The notes: generated by a model from the sequence alone, not told the origin. A stretch of 64,000 nucleotides of DNA from Halomonas sp. (GCF_020832045.1 NZ_JAFIFK010000003.1:1-64000), one strand, 5' to 3'. Positions 35,521-45,383 are shown, counted from the stretch's first letter. Translations and numbers: made by a program.

Positions 35521-35542
35521 AATGCCCCCGGAAGGGGGCATT
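35521..35542. terminator. Hairpin terminator after pntB
   Basis: Perfect 9-bp stem AATGCCCCC/GGGGGCATT with a GGAA-type tetraloop, then a short T-rich CTTCGTT. It lies 44 bases after the pntB stop and before gpsA. Confidence 0.8.
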
Positions 35543-35602
35543 CTTCGTTACACTCATGACGTTTCTTCCGTTTCACCGACCGAACGATTTTGCGGGGCAG
35601 AC

Positions 35603-36676
35603 ATGTCAGACGTTCCCATGCGCGTAGCAGTCCTGGGTGGCGGCAGCTTCGGCACCGCGCTGGCTAGCATTGCCGCCGACAATGGTGCCCGAGTGTGTCA
35701 GTGGCTGCGCGACCCGGCGCTTGCCGCCCAGATCAATCATGAGCATCGCAATTCGCGCTACCTACCGGATTACACCATCAATCCGGCAGTGCGTGCCTCG
35801 AGCGATATGCAGGCCGTCGTCGAGGATGCTGAGCTGGTGCTGGTGGCGATTCCCTCCCAGGCCTTTCGAGAGGTGGTACGTCAGGCACGGCCCTGGCTCA
35901 ATGCCGAGCAGATCCTGGTAAGCACCACCAAGGGTATCCAGGAAGAGGGCTTCAAGCTGATGAGCCAGATCCTCGAGGAGGAGACCGGATTTGCCCATAT
36001 CGGTGTGATTTCGGGGCCCAACTTGGCTACCGAGATCGCGCAAAAGCAGCTGACCGCCACCGTGGTGGCCAGCGACGATGCACTGACACGGACTCGGGTG
36101 CAGCAGGCCCTGAGCTGCGACTACTTTCGTGTCTATGCCAGTAACGACCGCTATGGCGTCGAGCTGGGCGGCTCGTTGAAGAATATCTATGCCATCGCTG
36201 CCGGGATGGCCGCCGCGCTGGGCATGGGCGAGAACACTCGCAGTATGCTGATGACGCGTGCGCTGGCCGAGATGGGGCGCTTCGCCGTCAGCCTCGGGGC
36301 CAATCCCATGACCTTCCTGGGGCTTGCCGGGGTGGGCGACCTGATCGTTACCTGCTCATCGCAGCTCTCGCGTAACTATCGCGTTGGCTATGCCCTGGGG
36401 CAGGGCAAACGACTCGATGAAGCGGTCGAGGCGCTGGGGCAGGTGGCCGAGGGGGTCAATACGGTGCGTCTGGTACGTGACAAGGCGCGTAAGGATGGCG
36501 TCTACATGCCGTTGGCGGAAGGACTGTATCAAGTGCTGTTTGAAGACGTGCCGGCTCGTGAAATGGCGCGCATGCTGATGCGCGGCGAGCAGAGCAGCGA
36601 CGTTGAATTCGTATTGCCACGCGAGGCCGTGCAGCAGGCCCATCGCCGGGTCGACACGGGCGAGGATGGGCCGTGA
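35603..36676 (+). CDS. gpsA: Glycerol-3-phosphate dehydrogenase (NAD(P)+)
   Basis: Makes sn-glycerol 3-phosphate from DHAP for phospholipid synthesis; cytoplasmic, 357 aa. N-terminal nucleotide loop [10 protein letters not shown], then [20 protein letters not shown], and the catalytic-lysine segment [20 protein letters not shown]. The C-terminal helical domain has [18 protein letters not shown]. Start 35603 gives the family N-terminus; the frame to 35522 overlaps the pntB terminator. Its stop overlaps the sixA start (GTGA). Confidence 0.95.
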   Translation: MSDVPMRVAVLGGGSFGTALASIAADNGARVCQWLRDPALAAQINHEHRNSRYLPDYTINPAVRASSDMQAVVEDAELVLVAIPSQAFREVVRQARPWLNAEQILVSTTKGIQEEGFKLMSQILEEETGFAHIGVISGPNLATEIAQKQLTATVVASDDALTRTRVQQALSCDYFRVYASNDRYGVELGGSLKNIYAIAAGMAAALGMGENTRSMLMTRALAEMGRFAVSLGANPMTFLGLAGVGDLIVTCSSQLSRNYRVGYALGQGKRLDEAVEALGQVAEGVNTVRLVRDKARKDGVYMPLAEGLYQVLFEDVPAREMARMLMRGEQSSDVEFVLPREAVQQAHRRVDTGEDGP

Positions 36677-37146
36677 CCTCGCGACTCTACATCATGCGCC
36701 ACGGTGAGGCCGGACATGGTTGGCCGGACCGCGAGCGAGAGCTGACCTCCCACGGCCATGAGGAGGCCAGGCGCATGGCCGATTGGGTCGCTCGACAACC
36801 ATCGGATGGTGTCCGACTTTACGCAAGCCCCTACCGTCGAGCAAGACAGACAGCCGCCCATCTGGCCGCTGCCCTGGGGGCCGAGCCTGTCGAATCGCCC
36901 CTCATTACCCCCGATGATTCACCAAGCGAGGTCTGCGACTGGCTGCTCGGCGAAGGCGCAGGTCCCCCCGTCATCCTGGTCAGCCATATGCCTCTGGTGG
37001 GGCTGCTCACAGGGCTCCTGGTCGATGGGCGCTCCGATCACGGCCTCGCCTTTCCCACCGCTGCCATTGCCGAACTCGAGAGCGAGGTATGGGCGGCGGG
37101 CTGCGCCCGGCTGCTACGCTTTACCACACCTAGCGACATTCGCTGA
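36673..37146 (+). CDS. sixA: Phosphohistidine phosphatase SixA
   Basis: A 157-aa histidine-phosphatase superfamily protein with catalytic LYIMRHGEA (RHG) at residue 5 and second histidine motif VSHMPLVG near residue 104. SixA removes phosphate from histidine-phosphotransfer proteins such as ArcB and PtsO-type proteins. The GTG start overlaps the gpsA stop as GTGA. The gpsA-sixA pairing is common in Pseudomonas and Halomonas relatives. Confidence 0.88.
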   Translation: MTSRLYIMRHGEAGHGWPDRERELTSHGHEEARRMADWVARQPSDGVRLYASPYRRARQTAAHLAAALGAEPVESPLITPDDSPSEVCDWLLGEGAGPPVILVSHMPLVGLLTGLLVDGRSDHGLAFPTAAIAELESEVWAAGCARLLRFTTPSDIR

Positions 37147-37159
37147 AAGGGAGTTCACC

Positions 37160-37468
37160 ATGAGCTTCATTGTCAACAACCGTGTTGCCGTCAAGCCGGG
37201 GTACGAAGAGACATTCGAGGCGCGCTTTCGCGCCCGGGCTGGCGAGATCGACAAACAGCCTGGCTTCGTCGCCATGCGCGTACTGCGTCCGCTCGGCAAT
37301 CAAGCCCCCTATGTTGTCGAAACCGAGTGGGAGAGCCAGGAGGCTTTTCGCGCCTGGGTCGGGAGCGATGACTTCAAGCAGGCTCACGCCAACCCCATGC
37401 CCAAGGAGGCGGTCGGCGAGGGCGGTGGTCTGGAGCAGTTCGAGGTCGTCATCCGCAGCGGCGGCTAG
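37160..37468 (+). CDS. Antibiotic biosynthesis monooxygenase (ABM) domain protein
   Basis: A 102-aa dimeric ferredoxin-like protein with start MSFIVNNRVAVKPGYEETFE and PYVVETEWESQEAFRAWVGS, typical of the HmoA/IsdG-like ABM group. Such proteins act as small monooxygenases, some on haem; the substrate here is unknown. RBS AAGGGAG lies 7 bases before ATG. Its TAG stop shares a CTAG with the stop of the convergent AEC transporter. Confidence 0.8.
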   Translation: MSFIVNNRVAVKPGYEETFEARFRARAGEIDKQPGFVAMRVLRPLGNQAPYVVETEWESQEAFRAWVGSDDFKQAHANPMPKEAVGEGGGLEQFEVVIRSGG

Positions 37469-38412
37469 ATCCAGCCCGCTACCTTGAGTGCAAAGACACC
37501 GGCGGTGATGGTCACGCTGGCCATCAGCGTGGTCAGGGCGATGATGTTGGCCGAGAGCGCGGCATTGCCTCCCATCGCCTTGACCATGACGAAACTTGCT
37601 GCCGCTGTGGGGCTGGCAAAGAACAGGAACAAAACGCCCAATTCACGCCCCTCGAAACCGACCAGCCAAGCGGCAAAAGTGGCGGCAACCGGCAGAGTGA
37701 CCATCTTCATCAGGCTGGCGCCAGTGGCCAGCCGCCCCGACTCGAGTATCGAACCCAACGACAGGGTGGCGCCGATACAGATCAGCGCCAGTGGCAGCGT
37801 CAGCGATGCGAAGTACTGCCCCGAGGTCATCGCCCAACCGGGCAGGCGCAGTTCCAATGCCGCTACCGGGATGGCCGCTACTACAGCTAGGATCAGCGGA
37901 TTACGTACGATATGGCTGGTAATGCTGCGCCAATCCGCACTCTTGTCCTCTTGGTAGGTGGCCAGGACGATAACCGAAAAGGCGTTATAGGTCAGAATGA
38001 CGACGCCAAGCAGCAGCCCGCCCGCGGAAAGACCGTAGTCGCCGTACATGCCAGCGGCCAAGGCCAGACCCACAATGCCGCAGTTGCCACGGAAAGCCCC
38101 CTGCACGTAAACGCCGCGGTCGGCGTAGGGCACACGCAGAGTGGCCCAGCCCCAGGTCAACAGGAAGCTGGCCAGGGTCGCCAAGGCGAAGAAGCCCAAT
38201 AGTGCAGGGTTGAGCGTCGCATCCAGATCGGCACGGATGATGCTGAGGAAGATCAACGTCGGCATGGTAGCCTTGAAGACCAGGCTTGAGGCGGTTGCAA
38301 TGAAAGCTTGGTCGATCCAGCCCAGGCGCTTGAGCCCCAGGCCAATAAAGACCATGGCGAACACCGGTAGTGTGACTTCCAGGGTGGCGAAAAAGAGATC
38401 GTGGAGGCTCAT
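37465..38412 (-). CDS. AEC family transporter (auxin efflux carrier-like)
   Basis: A 315-aa inner-membrane protein with about ten helices in two inverted halves. Family features: MSLHDLFFATLEVTLPVFAM at the start, RGNCGIVGLALAAGMYGD after the fourth helix, and LFFASPTAAASFVMVKAMGG near the end (broken helix with Pro). Members move carboxylates such as malate or malonate. Start 38412 is directly after the stop of a 34-aa frame (one base between), suggesting translational coupling; the upstream continuation to 38685 is non-coding. Confidence 0.85.
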   Translation of the reverse strand: MSLHDLFFATLEVTLPVFAMVFIGLGLKRLGWIDQAFIATASSLVFKATMPTLIFLSIIRADLDATLNPALLGFFALATLASFLLTWGWATLRVPYADRGVYVQGAFRGNCGIVGLALAAGMYGDYGLSAGGLLLGVVILTYNAFSVIVLATYQEDKSADWRSITSHIVRNPLILAVVAAIPVAALELRLPGWAMTSGQYFASLTLPLALICIGATLSLGSILESGRLATGASLMKMVTLPVAATFAAWLVGFEGRELGVLFLFFASPTAAASFVMVKAMGGNAALSANIIALTTLMASVTITAGVFALKVAGWI

Positions 38413-38413
38413 G

Positions 38414-38518
38414 TCAGCGTACCAGCCAAAGGCCGGCGATAATGGCGGCGAAGATGGTGGCGAAGAACAGACGATTGCGCACGCGCGTGTCGCGCCGTGG
38501 TCGGTTAGGGCGAGGCAT
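38414..38518 (-). CDS. Small basic single-helix membrane protein (34 aa) coupled to the AEC transporter
   Basis: A short frame. ATG 38518 has GGAG 7 bases upstream. The product begins MPRPNRPRRDTRVRNR, strongly basic, and continues with one membrane helix LFFATIFAAIIAGLWLV before the stop. The stop is followed after one base by the ATG of the AEC transporter, so it may serve as a coupling leader or a transporter accessory subunit. The basic-cytoplasmic/one-helix design is typical of real small membrane proteins. No name was recognised. Confidence 0.6.
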   Translation of the reverse strand: MPRPNRPRRDTRVRNRLFFATIFAAIIAGLWLVR

Positions 38519-38637
38519 GGCAGCACTCCAGGACATGATGATCGATATGGGGCGGAGGTCGACTTGGCGAGATAGAGTAAACCCGTTAGCCTGCTATCGC
38601 CACTGGCGACCTGCCCGATCCGACTCTGGACTACGTC

Positions 38638-39453
38638 ATGAATGAACGTGCTACCCCACCGCGACAGCGCCTGGTCTTCGCCCATGCCAACGGCTTCCCG
38701 GGTATGAGCTATCGCAGCCTACTGGCCCCGCTGCATGAGCGCTTCGACATTCACCCCGTCGACCGCCTGGGCCATCACCCCGATTATCCGGTCGGCGCCA
38801 ACTGGCTGGCCTTGCGAGACGAGCTGCTCGAGCACGTGATCGACGATGACGGGCCCGTCATCGGTGTCGGCCACTCCATGGGGGGTGTGCTGATGGCGAT
38901 GGCGGCGGAACATGCGCCGCGACGGTTTCGCTGCGTGGTGATGCTCGACCCGCCGCTGATGCTGGGGCTCGATGCCTGGAGCATGAAAGTCGCCAAGCGC
39001 TTCGGCTTCGTCGACCGCGTCACCCCGGCAGGCAAGAGCCACGGGCGACGGGCCTCCTGGCCCGATCGAGAGGCCATGGCCAATCATCTGCGCCGTCGCG
39101 GGCTGTTTCGCCGTTTCACCCCTGAAGCGCTGCACGACTACGTCGAGGGCGGAACGCGGCTGCGAGACGACGGGGCGGCCGAGCTGATCTACGATCCGGC
39201 CATCGAGACCGAGATCTTTCGCAACCTGCCCGATCACCTGACACGCTTGCCGCGCCGGTTGCGCATTCCGTTCGGTCTCGTGGCCGGCAGCGAGTCCGAT
39301 CTGATAACCCCCAGGCGCCGTCGCCGCCTGGCTGCCCATGGCATTCCGCTGGCGTTGGTGCCGGGCAGTCATATGTTTCCCATGGAGCATCCCGAGGAGA
39401 CCCGCCAGGCACTGCTTGCCATGCTCGACGAGCTGCTGGAGGGCGAGGCATGA
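38638..39453 (+). CDS. Alpha/beta hydrolase
   Basis: A 271-aa alpha/beta hydrolase fold protein. The oxyanion-hole region is FAHANGFPGMSYRSLLAP, nucleophile elbow GHSMGG (Ser near residue 82), acid likely in VAGSESDLITP, and catalytic His in PGSHMFPMEHP. No signal peptide, so cytoplasmic. The stop overlaps the next hydrolase gene as ATGA. Substrate unknown. Confidence 0.85.
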   Translation: MNERATPPRQRLVFAHANGFPGMSYRSLLAPLHERFDIHPVDRLGHHPDYPVGANWLALRDELLEHVIDDDGPVIGVGHSMGGVLMAMAAEHAPRRFRCVVMLDPPLMLGLDAWSMKVAKRFGFVDRVTPAGKSHGRRASWPDREAMANHLRRRGLFRRFTPEALHDYVEGGTRLRDDGAAELIYDPAIETEIFRNLPDHLTRLPRRLRIPFGLVAGSESDLITPRRRRRLAAHGIPLALVPGSHMFPMEHPEETRQALLAMLDELLEGEA

Positions 39454-40304
39454 GCGAAGCGCAAGTTTTGACATTGTCCGGAGGTCGGCTGGCGGCGCTC
39501 AGTTGGGGAGAAGGCTCCGCCCCTACCTGGCTGGCACTGCACGGCTGGCTGGACAACGCAGCCAGCTTTTCCCGACTGGCTCCTCTACTGTGCGTACGTC
39601 TCGGTATACGTATCGTGGCGCTGGATTTCGCCGGCCACGGTCACTCCGGACACCGAGAAGGCGACTATGCTCTGTGGGACTACTGTCATGACCTACTCGA
39701 TGCCGCCGAGGAGCTGGGTCTGGAGCGTTTGTCATTGTTGGCTCACTCGATGGGTGCAGGCGTTGCCTGTCTGACGGCGTCAGCATTGCCGGAGCGCATC
39801 GAGCGACTCGTCCTGATCGATGGGCTGGGTGCGGTGACCACACCTGCCGGGGAGAGCGCGGCCCAGCTGCGCAAGGGGCTGCGAGCTGCCAGACGTACGC
39901 GCTCGGCGCCGCCGCGCTATCCTGATAGCGAATCCGCCGTGGCGGCGCGTGTAGCCGGTGGCGTGACGCCGATCGATGCGGTCACGGCGACTCCGTTGGT
40001 GGAGCGCAACCTGATTCTTGAAGCGGATGGCCACGTGCGCCTGCGCACCGACGGCCGCCTGCTGTGGCCCTCGCCGGTACGTCTGAGTCCGGAGCAGGTA
40101 CTGGCGTTGCTCGGTGAGATCCGTACGCCGGCACTGCTGATCGAAGGAGAGACAGGTATCCTGGGTGAGCGGGAGAATGCCGGTGCGGCCCGTGCGGCGA
40201 TGCCGCAACTGGTGCGGCGGGTCCTGCCCGGGGGGCATCACCTTCATCTGGAGCCGGCCAATGTGGGGCGCGTCGCAACGGCCATTGCGGAGTGGCTGCA
40301 ATAG
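39450..40304 (+). CDS. Alpha/beta hydrolase
   Basis: A 284-aa alpha/beta hydrolase. Oxyanion motif LHGWLDNAASF, FAGHGHSGHR, nucleophile elbow AHSMGA (Ser near residue 99), and final His in GGHHLHLE. The context resembles the esterase/MetX-like hydrolases seen in proteobacteria next to another hydrolase. ATG 39450 overlaps the preceding stop. Function is not predictable beyond esterase-like. Confidence 0.85.
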   Translation: MSEAQVLTLSGGRLAALSWGEGSAPTWLALHGWLDNAASFSRLAPLLCVRLGIRIVALDFAGHGHSGHREGDYALWDYCHDLLDAAEELGLERLSLLAHSMGAGVACLTASALPERIERLVLIDGLGAVTTPAGESAAQLRKGLRAARRTRSAPPRYPDSESAVAARVAGGVTPIDAVTATPLVERNLILEADGHVRLRTDGRLLWPSPVRLSPEQVLALLGEIRTPALLIEGETGILGERENAGAARAAMPQLVRRVLPGGHHLHLEPANVGRVATAIAEWLQ

Positions 40305-40334
40305 CCGATCCGGGGGTATGACGAGAGGAGCACA

Positions 40335-41396
40335 ATGAGCAGCAGGCAGGCGCAAGAGCAGAGTAAACGGGTGGCGCTGACCCTGGGCAGCGGCGGGGCC
40401 CGAGGCTATGCCCATATCGGCGTGATCGAGGTATTGGAAGCGCGTGGTTACGAGATAGCTGCCATATCCGGCTGCTCCATGGGCGCGGTCATCGCTGGCG
40501 TCTATGCCTCAGGGAAGCTCGACGCCTATCGCGACTGGGTCTGCGAGCTCGACTACTTCGACGTGCTCAAGCTGGTCGACGTGACATGGAGCCCAATGGG
40601 CGCCATGCGTGCCAGCAAGGTAATGAGCAAGCTAGAGGAGCTGATCGGTGACATTCGGATCGAGGAGCTGCCGATACCGGTGACCACTGTGGCTACCGAT
40701 CTGATACGCCAGCGCGAAGTATGGTTTCAGTCGGGTCCCTTGCTGCGTGCGATCCGCGCCTCCATCGCCATCCCTGGCGTCATCACCCCGGTCCATATCG
40801 GCGACAGTACGCTGGTGGATGGTGGGCTGCTAAATCCGCTGCCGATCACCCCAACGGTTTCCTCCCATGCCGACATGATGCTGGCCGTCAACGTGACGGC
40901 GCACAGCGCCCGGCCGGTGACGCTGGAGGACCTGATGCCCACAGAAGAGCAGGAGGCGGCTGAAGCGCAGGCCGTCGCCAAGCGTTGGATGGATGTGCGG
41001 GGAGCCACGCGCTGGCTGTTCGAGGGGTTGGGCGGACCTGAGAATGAGGCGAGGAAGGCGAACGTACCGCGTGAAGGGTCGACCAACGGTCGCCGAGCAT
41101 GGGGTCGGCTCGACATGATTCTGGCCTCGTTCGATATCACCCAGGCCTCGTTGGCCAAGTACAAGATCGCCGGTTACCCACCCGATGTGCTGATCGAAGT
41201 GCCCAAGACGGTCTGTGGAGCTTTTGAATTTCACCGCGCCGAGGCGCTGATCCGCCTGGGGCGTCACTTGGCCATGGAAGCCCTGGATCGCTATGAGGGG
41301 CGGACCCGAACGGGTGACGGCGGTAGTGGCGGCATGGTTGTCGAACCACCACAGATGCCATTCGGACGCGAGCCGGGTGGCGAGCCGGAGGACTAG
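40335..41396 (+). CDS. Patatin-like phospholipase (RssA family)
   Basis: A 353-aa serine lipase-like acyl hydrolase. Oxyanion motif LGSGGARGYAHIGVIEVL, nucleophile GCSMGA (Ser near residue 54) and catalytic Asp in DGGLLNPLP (near residue 163) complete the Ser-Asp dyad. There is no signal peptide. RBS AGGAG lies before ATG. It follows the two hydrolases by 30 bases, so the three may share an operon. Its TAG shares CTAG with the convergent smrB stop. Confidence 0.88.
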   Translation: MSSRQAQEQSKRVALTLGSGGARGYAHIGVIEVLEARGYEIAAISGCSMGAVIAGVYASGKLDAYRDWVCELDYFDVLKLVDVTWSPMGAMRASKVMSKLEELIGDIRIEELPIPVTTVATDLIRQREVWFQSGPLLRAIRASIAIPGVITPVHIGDSTLVDGGLLNPLPITPTVSSHADMMLAVNVTAHSARPVTLEDLMPTEEQEAAEAQAVAKRWMDVRGATRWLFEGLGGPENEARKANVPREGSTNGRRAWGRLDMILASFDITQASLAKYKIAGYPPDVLIEVPKTVCGAFEFHRAEALIRLGRHLAMEALDRYEGRTRTGDGGSGGMVVEPPQMPFGREPGGEPED

Positions 41397-41971
41397 GCGT
41401 CGAATCCCCGTCGACGCAGCAGCACATAGACCGCGCCGGTACCGCCGTCGCCCTCTCGCGCCGAGCAGAAGGCCAGCACTGAGGGCCATTCCCGCAGCCA
41501 GGCATTGACGTGACTTTTGATCACCGGATAGTCCGCGGTACTGCCCCAAGCCTTCCCATGCACCACCAAAACGCAGCGCATACGGCTGCCTGCCGCCTCC
41601 TTGAGAAAGCTCTCCAGCTCCAGGCGGGCATCGTCGAGGCTGTAGCCGTGCAGGTCCAGCCCCGCTTCCCAGGCGATCTGGCCACGCTTCAACTGGCTGC
41701 GGGTGCGGTAGGGCAGGTCGGGCAGAAAAAAATCGAGGAATTCAGAAGGCCGTACCGGCTCCACGCGGCCGTCGCTGGTACGACTGGCGATGCCCTCCGA
41801 ATCCGCCGCCACGGCTGCGGCGCGCCGCTCAGCCGCGGAGGAATCGCGACGTTTGGGACGCCCCGGGTCGGCACGATTGACGGCAATGCGGCGCACACCG
41901 GCTTCACGCAGCGCCTGGCGGAAGGCGTTGGCTTCCTCGTCATCGTCATCGGGTGGGCGGTTTTCGCTCAT
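41393..41971 (-). CDS. smrB: Smr-domain endonuclease, SmrB-like
   Basis: A 192-aa protein. The N-terminal acidic region starts MSENRPPDDDDEEANAFRQA. The C-terminal Smr domain (about 105-190) has LDLHGYSLDDAR and VVHGKAWGS as conserved loops. E. coli SmrB (YfcN) cleaves mRNA at collided ribosomes and sits divergent from prmB-aroC; the same arrangement occurs here. Start 41971 fits the family N-terminus, but no strong RBS is visible and ATGs at 41983 and 41989 are possible. Confidence 0.85.
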   Translation of the reverse strand: MSENRPPDDDDEEANAFRQALREAGVRRIAVNRADPGRPKRRDSSAAERRAAAVAADSEGIASRTSDGRVEPVRPSEFLDFFLPDLPYRTRSQLKRGQIAWEAGLDLHGYSLDDARLELESFLKEAAGSRMRCVLVVHGKAWGSTADYPVIKSHVNAWLREWPSVLAFCSAREGDGGTGAVYVLLRRRGFDA

Positions 41972-42043
41972 GGGGACTCGCATTGGCATCCAGCGGCCAG
42001 TATAGCGACCTGAGCGCAGCTGTGAACCGCCTGCCGCCGCGGG

Positions 42044-42049
42044 TACAAT
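42044..42049 (+). promoter_or_regulatory. -10 element of the prmB-aroC transcript
   Basis: TACAAT with a weak -35. The predicted start near 42056 would leave almost no leader for ATG 42060 and about 30 nt for GTG 42087, so it bears on the prmB start. Confidence 0.5.
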
Positions 42050-42086
42050 CGATTCATCGATGACAACCGACTGTGCAGGACCTTTC

Positions 42087-43037
42087 GTGGCCAACTCCAA
42101 CGATTCCCGTTCGACCCTGACCCTTGACGATGAGGCGCTGTGTCATGACCTCATCACGCTGCGCGATTACCTGCGATGGGCGGCGAGTGAATTTCATCTT
42201 GCCGGCCTGTTCCATGGTCACGGCACCGACTCGCCCTGGGACGAAGCGGTAGCACTGACGCTGGGTGCCCTGCATCTGCCCTGGAACGTCGATCCAGCCG
42301 TACTCGAGGCTCGGCTGCTGCCGATGGAACGAGCGCGTATCGTCGCCCTGGTGCGCGAACGCATCACCACGCGACGGCCCTTGCCCTACTTGCTGGGTGA
42401 GGCGTTCTTCGCCGGCTTTGCATTCGATGTCGACGAGCGCGTGCTGATTCCGCGCTCACCCATCGCCGAGCTGATCGAGAGCGGCTTCGCGGCCTGGTTT
42501 CCCGATGAACCGCCGGCACGAGTGCTGGATCTCTGCACCGGCTCGGGTTGTATCGGCATTGCCGCGGCGCTGCACCTTCCCACCAGCGAGGTGGATCTTT
42601 CCGATGTCAGTACCGAAGCGCTGGCCGTGGCCAGGCAGAATATCCAGCGCCATGACGTGGGCGTCAGGGTGCGAGCCGTGCTCTCGGATCTGTTCGAGGG
42701 GCTGGCAGGTCAGCGCTACGACCTGATCGTCTCCAACCCGCCCTATGTCGATGCCCGGGACTTGGCGATCATGCCTGCCGAATACCGCCACGAGCCCGAG
42801 CTGGCGCTGGGGGCCGGCGTCGATGGACTGGATATCGTGAGGCGCATCCTGCGCGAGGCTCGGGGCTATCTGACCGATCACGGCGTGCTGATCGTCGAGG
42901 TGGGCAACTCCGACCGCCATCTGGAGGCTGCCTTCCCCGACGTGCCCTTCCTGTGGCTCGACTTCGAGCGTGGCGGCCAGGGCGTGTTCGCTCTGACCGC
43001 TGAGGAACTCGACGCCCATGCGGCGTCCTTCGCCTGA
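42087..43037 (+). CDS. prmB: Ribosomal protein uL3 N5-glutamine methyltransferase
   Basis: Methylates a conserved glutamine of ribosomal protein L3 using SAM. The 316-aa product (E. coli 310) has the SAM loop [15 protein letters not shown] (about residue 147) and the catalytic [12 protein letters not shown] (NPPY). The GTG at 42087 with AGGA 6-7 bases upstream is preferred over ATG 42060, which has no RBS and lies only a few bases from the predicted transcription start. aroC follows 30 bases later. Confidence 0.93.
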   Translation: MANSNDSRSTLTLDDEALCHDLITLRDYLRWAASEFHLAGLFHGHGTDSPWDEAVALTLGALHLPWNVDPAVLEARLLPMERARIVALVRERITTRRPLPYLLGEAFFAGFAFDVDERVLIPRSPIAELIESGFAAWFPDEPPARVLDLCTGSGCIGIAAALHLPTSEVDLSDVSTEALAVARQNIQRHDVGVRVRAVLSDLFEGLAGQRYDLIVSNPPYVDARDLAIMPAEYRHEPELALGAGVDGLDIVRRILREARGYLTDHGVLIVEVGNSDRHLEAAFPDVPFLWLDFERGGQGVFALTAEELDAHAASFA

Positions 43038-43067
43038 TCCACTAACAAGATATCGGGAGGAACGCCC

Positions 43068-44153
43068 ATGTCCGGCAATACCTTCGGCAAGCTGTTCACT
43101 GTCACCACCTTCGGCGAGAGCCATGGCCCGGCGCTGGGCGCCATCGTCGACGGTTGCCCCCCTGGGCTTGCGCTCAGCGAAGCGGACCTTCAACGCGATC
43201 TGGATCGCCGTCGCCCGGGCACCTCGCGTCACACCACCCAGCGTCGCGAGCCCGATCAGGTGCGCATTCTCTCCGGCGTATTCGAAGGAGTGACCACCGG
43301 CACCACGATAGGTCTGCTGATCGAGAATACCGACCAGCGCTCCAAGGACTACGGCAACATCAAGGACCAGTTTCGCCCTGCCCATGCCGACTACACCTAT
43401 CACCACAAGTACGGCATTCGCGACTACCGCGGCGGCGGCCGTTCGAGTGCCCGTGAAACCGCCATGCGCGTGGCGGCCGGCGCGATAGCCAAGAAATACC
43501 TTGAAAGCCTGGGCATAAGGGTGCGCGGCTACATGAGCCAGCTCGGACCGCTGAAGATCGACTTCAAGCAGTGGGAAACGGTGAATGACAATCCGTTCTT
43601 CTGCCCCGACCCGGAACGGGTACCCGAGCTGGAGGCCTTCATGGACCAGCTGCGTCGTGATCAGGATTCGGTGGGCGCAAAGATCACCGTGGTAGCCGAG
43701 GGTCTGCCGCCGGGGTTGGGTGAGCCGGTGTTCGATCGTCTGGATGCCGAGCTTGCCCACGGATTGATGAGCATCAACGCGGTGAAAGGCGTGGAGATTG
43801 GCGATGGCTTTGCCGCCGTGGCCCAGCGCGGCAGTGAGCATCGTGACGAAATGACCCCCGAGGGTTTTCTCTCCAACCATGCCGGCGGCGTGCTCGGCGG
43901 CATCTCCTCCGGGCAGCCTCTGATTGCCCACCTGGCACTGAAACCGACCTCGAGCATCACCCTTCCAGGACGCAGCATCGACGTGCATGGCAACCCTGTG
44001 GAAGTCGTCACCAAGGGGCGCCACGACCCCTGCGTCGGCATCCGCGCTACGCCGATCGCCGAGGCGATGATGGCGTTGACGCTCATGGATCACCTGCTGC
44101 GCCACCGGGCTCAGAATGGCGATGTGCGCGTCGAGACCCCCGTGCTGCGTTGA
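43068..44153 (+). CDS. aroC: Chorismate synthase
   Basis: Final step of the shikimate pathway: EPSP to chorismate with reduced FMN, 361 aa (E. coli 361). [19 protein letters not shown] at the start holds the active-site His; [20 protein letters not shown] and the C-terminal [20 protein letters not shown] are FMN-site signatures. GGGAGG upstream gives a good RBS. Chorismate feeds trpE further right in the window. Confidence 0.97.
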   Translation: MSGNTFGKLFTVTTFGESHGPALGAIVDGCPPGLALSEADLQRDLDRRRPGTSRHTTQRREPDQVRILSGVFEGVTTGTTIGLLIENTDQRSKDYGNIKDQFRPAHADYTYHHKYGIRDYRGGGRSSARETAMRVAAGAIAKKYLESLGIRVRGYMSQLGPLKIDFKQWETVNDNPFFCPDPERVPELEAFMDQLRRDQDSVGAKITVVAEGLPPGLGEPVFDRLDAELAHGLMSINAVKGVEIGDGFAAVAQRGSEHRDEMTPEGFLSNHAGGVLGGISSGQPLIAHLALKPTSSITLPGRSIDVHGNPVEVVTKGRHDPCVGIRATPIAEAMMALTLMDHLLRHRAQNGDVRVETPVLR

Positions 44154-44223
44154 GTTTGGCTCGCAGGGCTTGCGTCTGGCGTTGGGTTGCTACACTGATA
44201 GAACATTGAAGCAGGGTAATGCC

Positions 44224-44607
44224 ATGAAGATAAACGTCGAGTTCGACCTGACGCCCGATGAGTTTCGCCGCGCGCTGGGCCTGCCGGATGTGGAAGCCTT
44301 TCAAAAGGAGTTGATGAACCGGATTCAGAAGCAGATGGAGTCCGGCGTCGAAGGCTACGACCCCATGAGCCTGATGAAGCCCTTCTTGCAGCAGGGCTTC
44401 ACACAGGACATGAGCCAGGGGCTCTCGCAAGGGCTGGCGAGCTTCGGTACCTATCAGCAGATGATGCTCGACATGTTGCGCCAGGCCGGGAACTCCATGG
44501 GCAAGACGCAAGCGCCTGCTGAGAAGGGTGAGTCGTCTGCCGCGGATAAACCGGCGGACAAGACAGGTACGGCCAGTGCGCGCTCTCGCTCTCGACGTTC
44601 GGAGTAG
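44224..44607 (+). CDS. DUF6489-type protein upstream of the phasin gene
   Basis: A 127-aa soluble helical protein. The N-terminus MKINVEFDLTPDEFRRALGL and DVEAFQKELMNRIQKQM match my memory of DUF6489. A helical middle (MSLMKPFLQQGF) and a low-complexity charged Ser/Ala/Lys tail follow; such tails also occur in phasins. ATG 44224 is used; the frame from 44116 overlaps aroC. Location before phasin and phaC suggests a granule-associated role (inference). Confidence 0.7.
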   Translation: MKINVEFDLTPDEFRRALGLPDVEAFQKELMNRIQKQMESGVEGYDPMSLMKPFLQQGFTQDMSQGLSQGLASFGTYQQMMLDMLRQAGNSMGKTQAPAEKGESSAADKPADKTGTASARSRSRRSE

Positions 44608-44816
44608 CCGTTGTCAGGTGAGGTAGGTTCTTCTCTGCTGAAAGTGTAATGGTATTGCAGTGGAGGTCCTGGCAGGCTACGCTTTGTGCGGTGCAGCATG
44701 ACGCTGTTCCAATGTGCTCGTGCGCTCGGCGCACGGTGCTGAGAGGCGCTGGATGAGACGCCCGGCGAGGCGCTGGCGCCTGACCCGCATGTTCCCGGTT
44801 CACAGGAGGTTACCCC

Positions 44817-45260
44817 ATGCAGGACAAGATGCTCGATGAATTCAATCAGCAGACGCGGCGTTTCTTCGAACCCATGCGCAAGCTCAACTCGCTCATGCTC
44901 GGTAACATGGAGAAGATGACCGAGTATCAGCTTGAGGCCATGAAGCGCTACAGCCAAATGGGCACAGAGCGTATGCGCAGCGCCTCCGAGATCGGCGATG
45001 CACAGGATCTGCAGTCATTCGGTGCCCAGCAGGCCGAAATGATGAGCGAGCTATCGCGTCAGATGATGGAAGATGCGCAGGCGCTTGGCGAAATGAGCCA
45101 GCAGTTCCGCTCCGAGTTGGAGAAGCTGTTCGGCGAAGTCAGCCAGGAGCTGACAGACCAGGCCAAGCAAGCCCAGCAGGGTGGTGGCGACACTAAGCCG
45201 GCTGCGAGCAAGTCGGACACACCGGCCAAAGCCAGCAGTCAGGCCTCGCGCAAGAGCTGA
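44817..45260 (+). CDS. phaP: Phasin family protein
   Basis: PHA granule surface protein of 147 aa. An all-helical amphipathic core (about 5-115) includes FNQQTRRFFEPMRKLNSLML and GTERMRSASEIGDAQDLQSF. A Lys/Ala/Ser-rich tail (KPAASKSDTPAKASSQ) resembles nucleoid-linking PhaF-like tails in miniature. RBS AGGAGG lies 5 bases before ATG. phaC is 123 bases downstream. Confidence 0.85.
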   Translation: MQDKMLDEFNQQTRRFFEPMRKLNSLMLGNMEKMTEYQLEAMKRYSQMGTERMRSASEIGDAQDLQSFGAQQAEMMSELSRQMMEDAQALGEMSQQFRSELEKLFGEVSQELTDQAKQAQQGGGDTKPAASKSDTPAKASSQASRKS

Positions 45261-45383
45261 AAGCCATCCGGCTGCACAAGGCTGGGTGTAATGCAGTCAT
45301 CTCCATGAGGCCGATGCTTCATGGGGGTGACTGGTTGGCCCCGCATTGAATCCAAGAAAAAGGTCCGAACAGAGGAGAGGGCG

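Noticed and set aside
42456-44105. 549-codon minus-strand frame across prmB and aroC
   Set aside because: Antisense of two well-conserved enzymes; no RBS or motif of its own.
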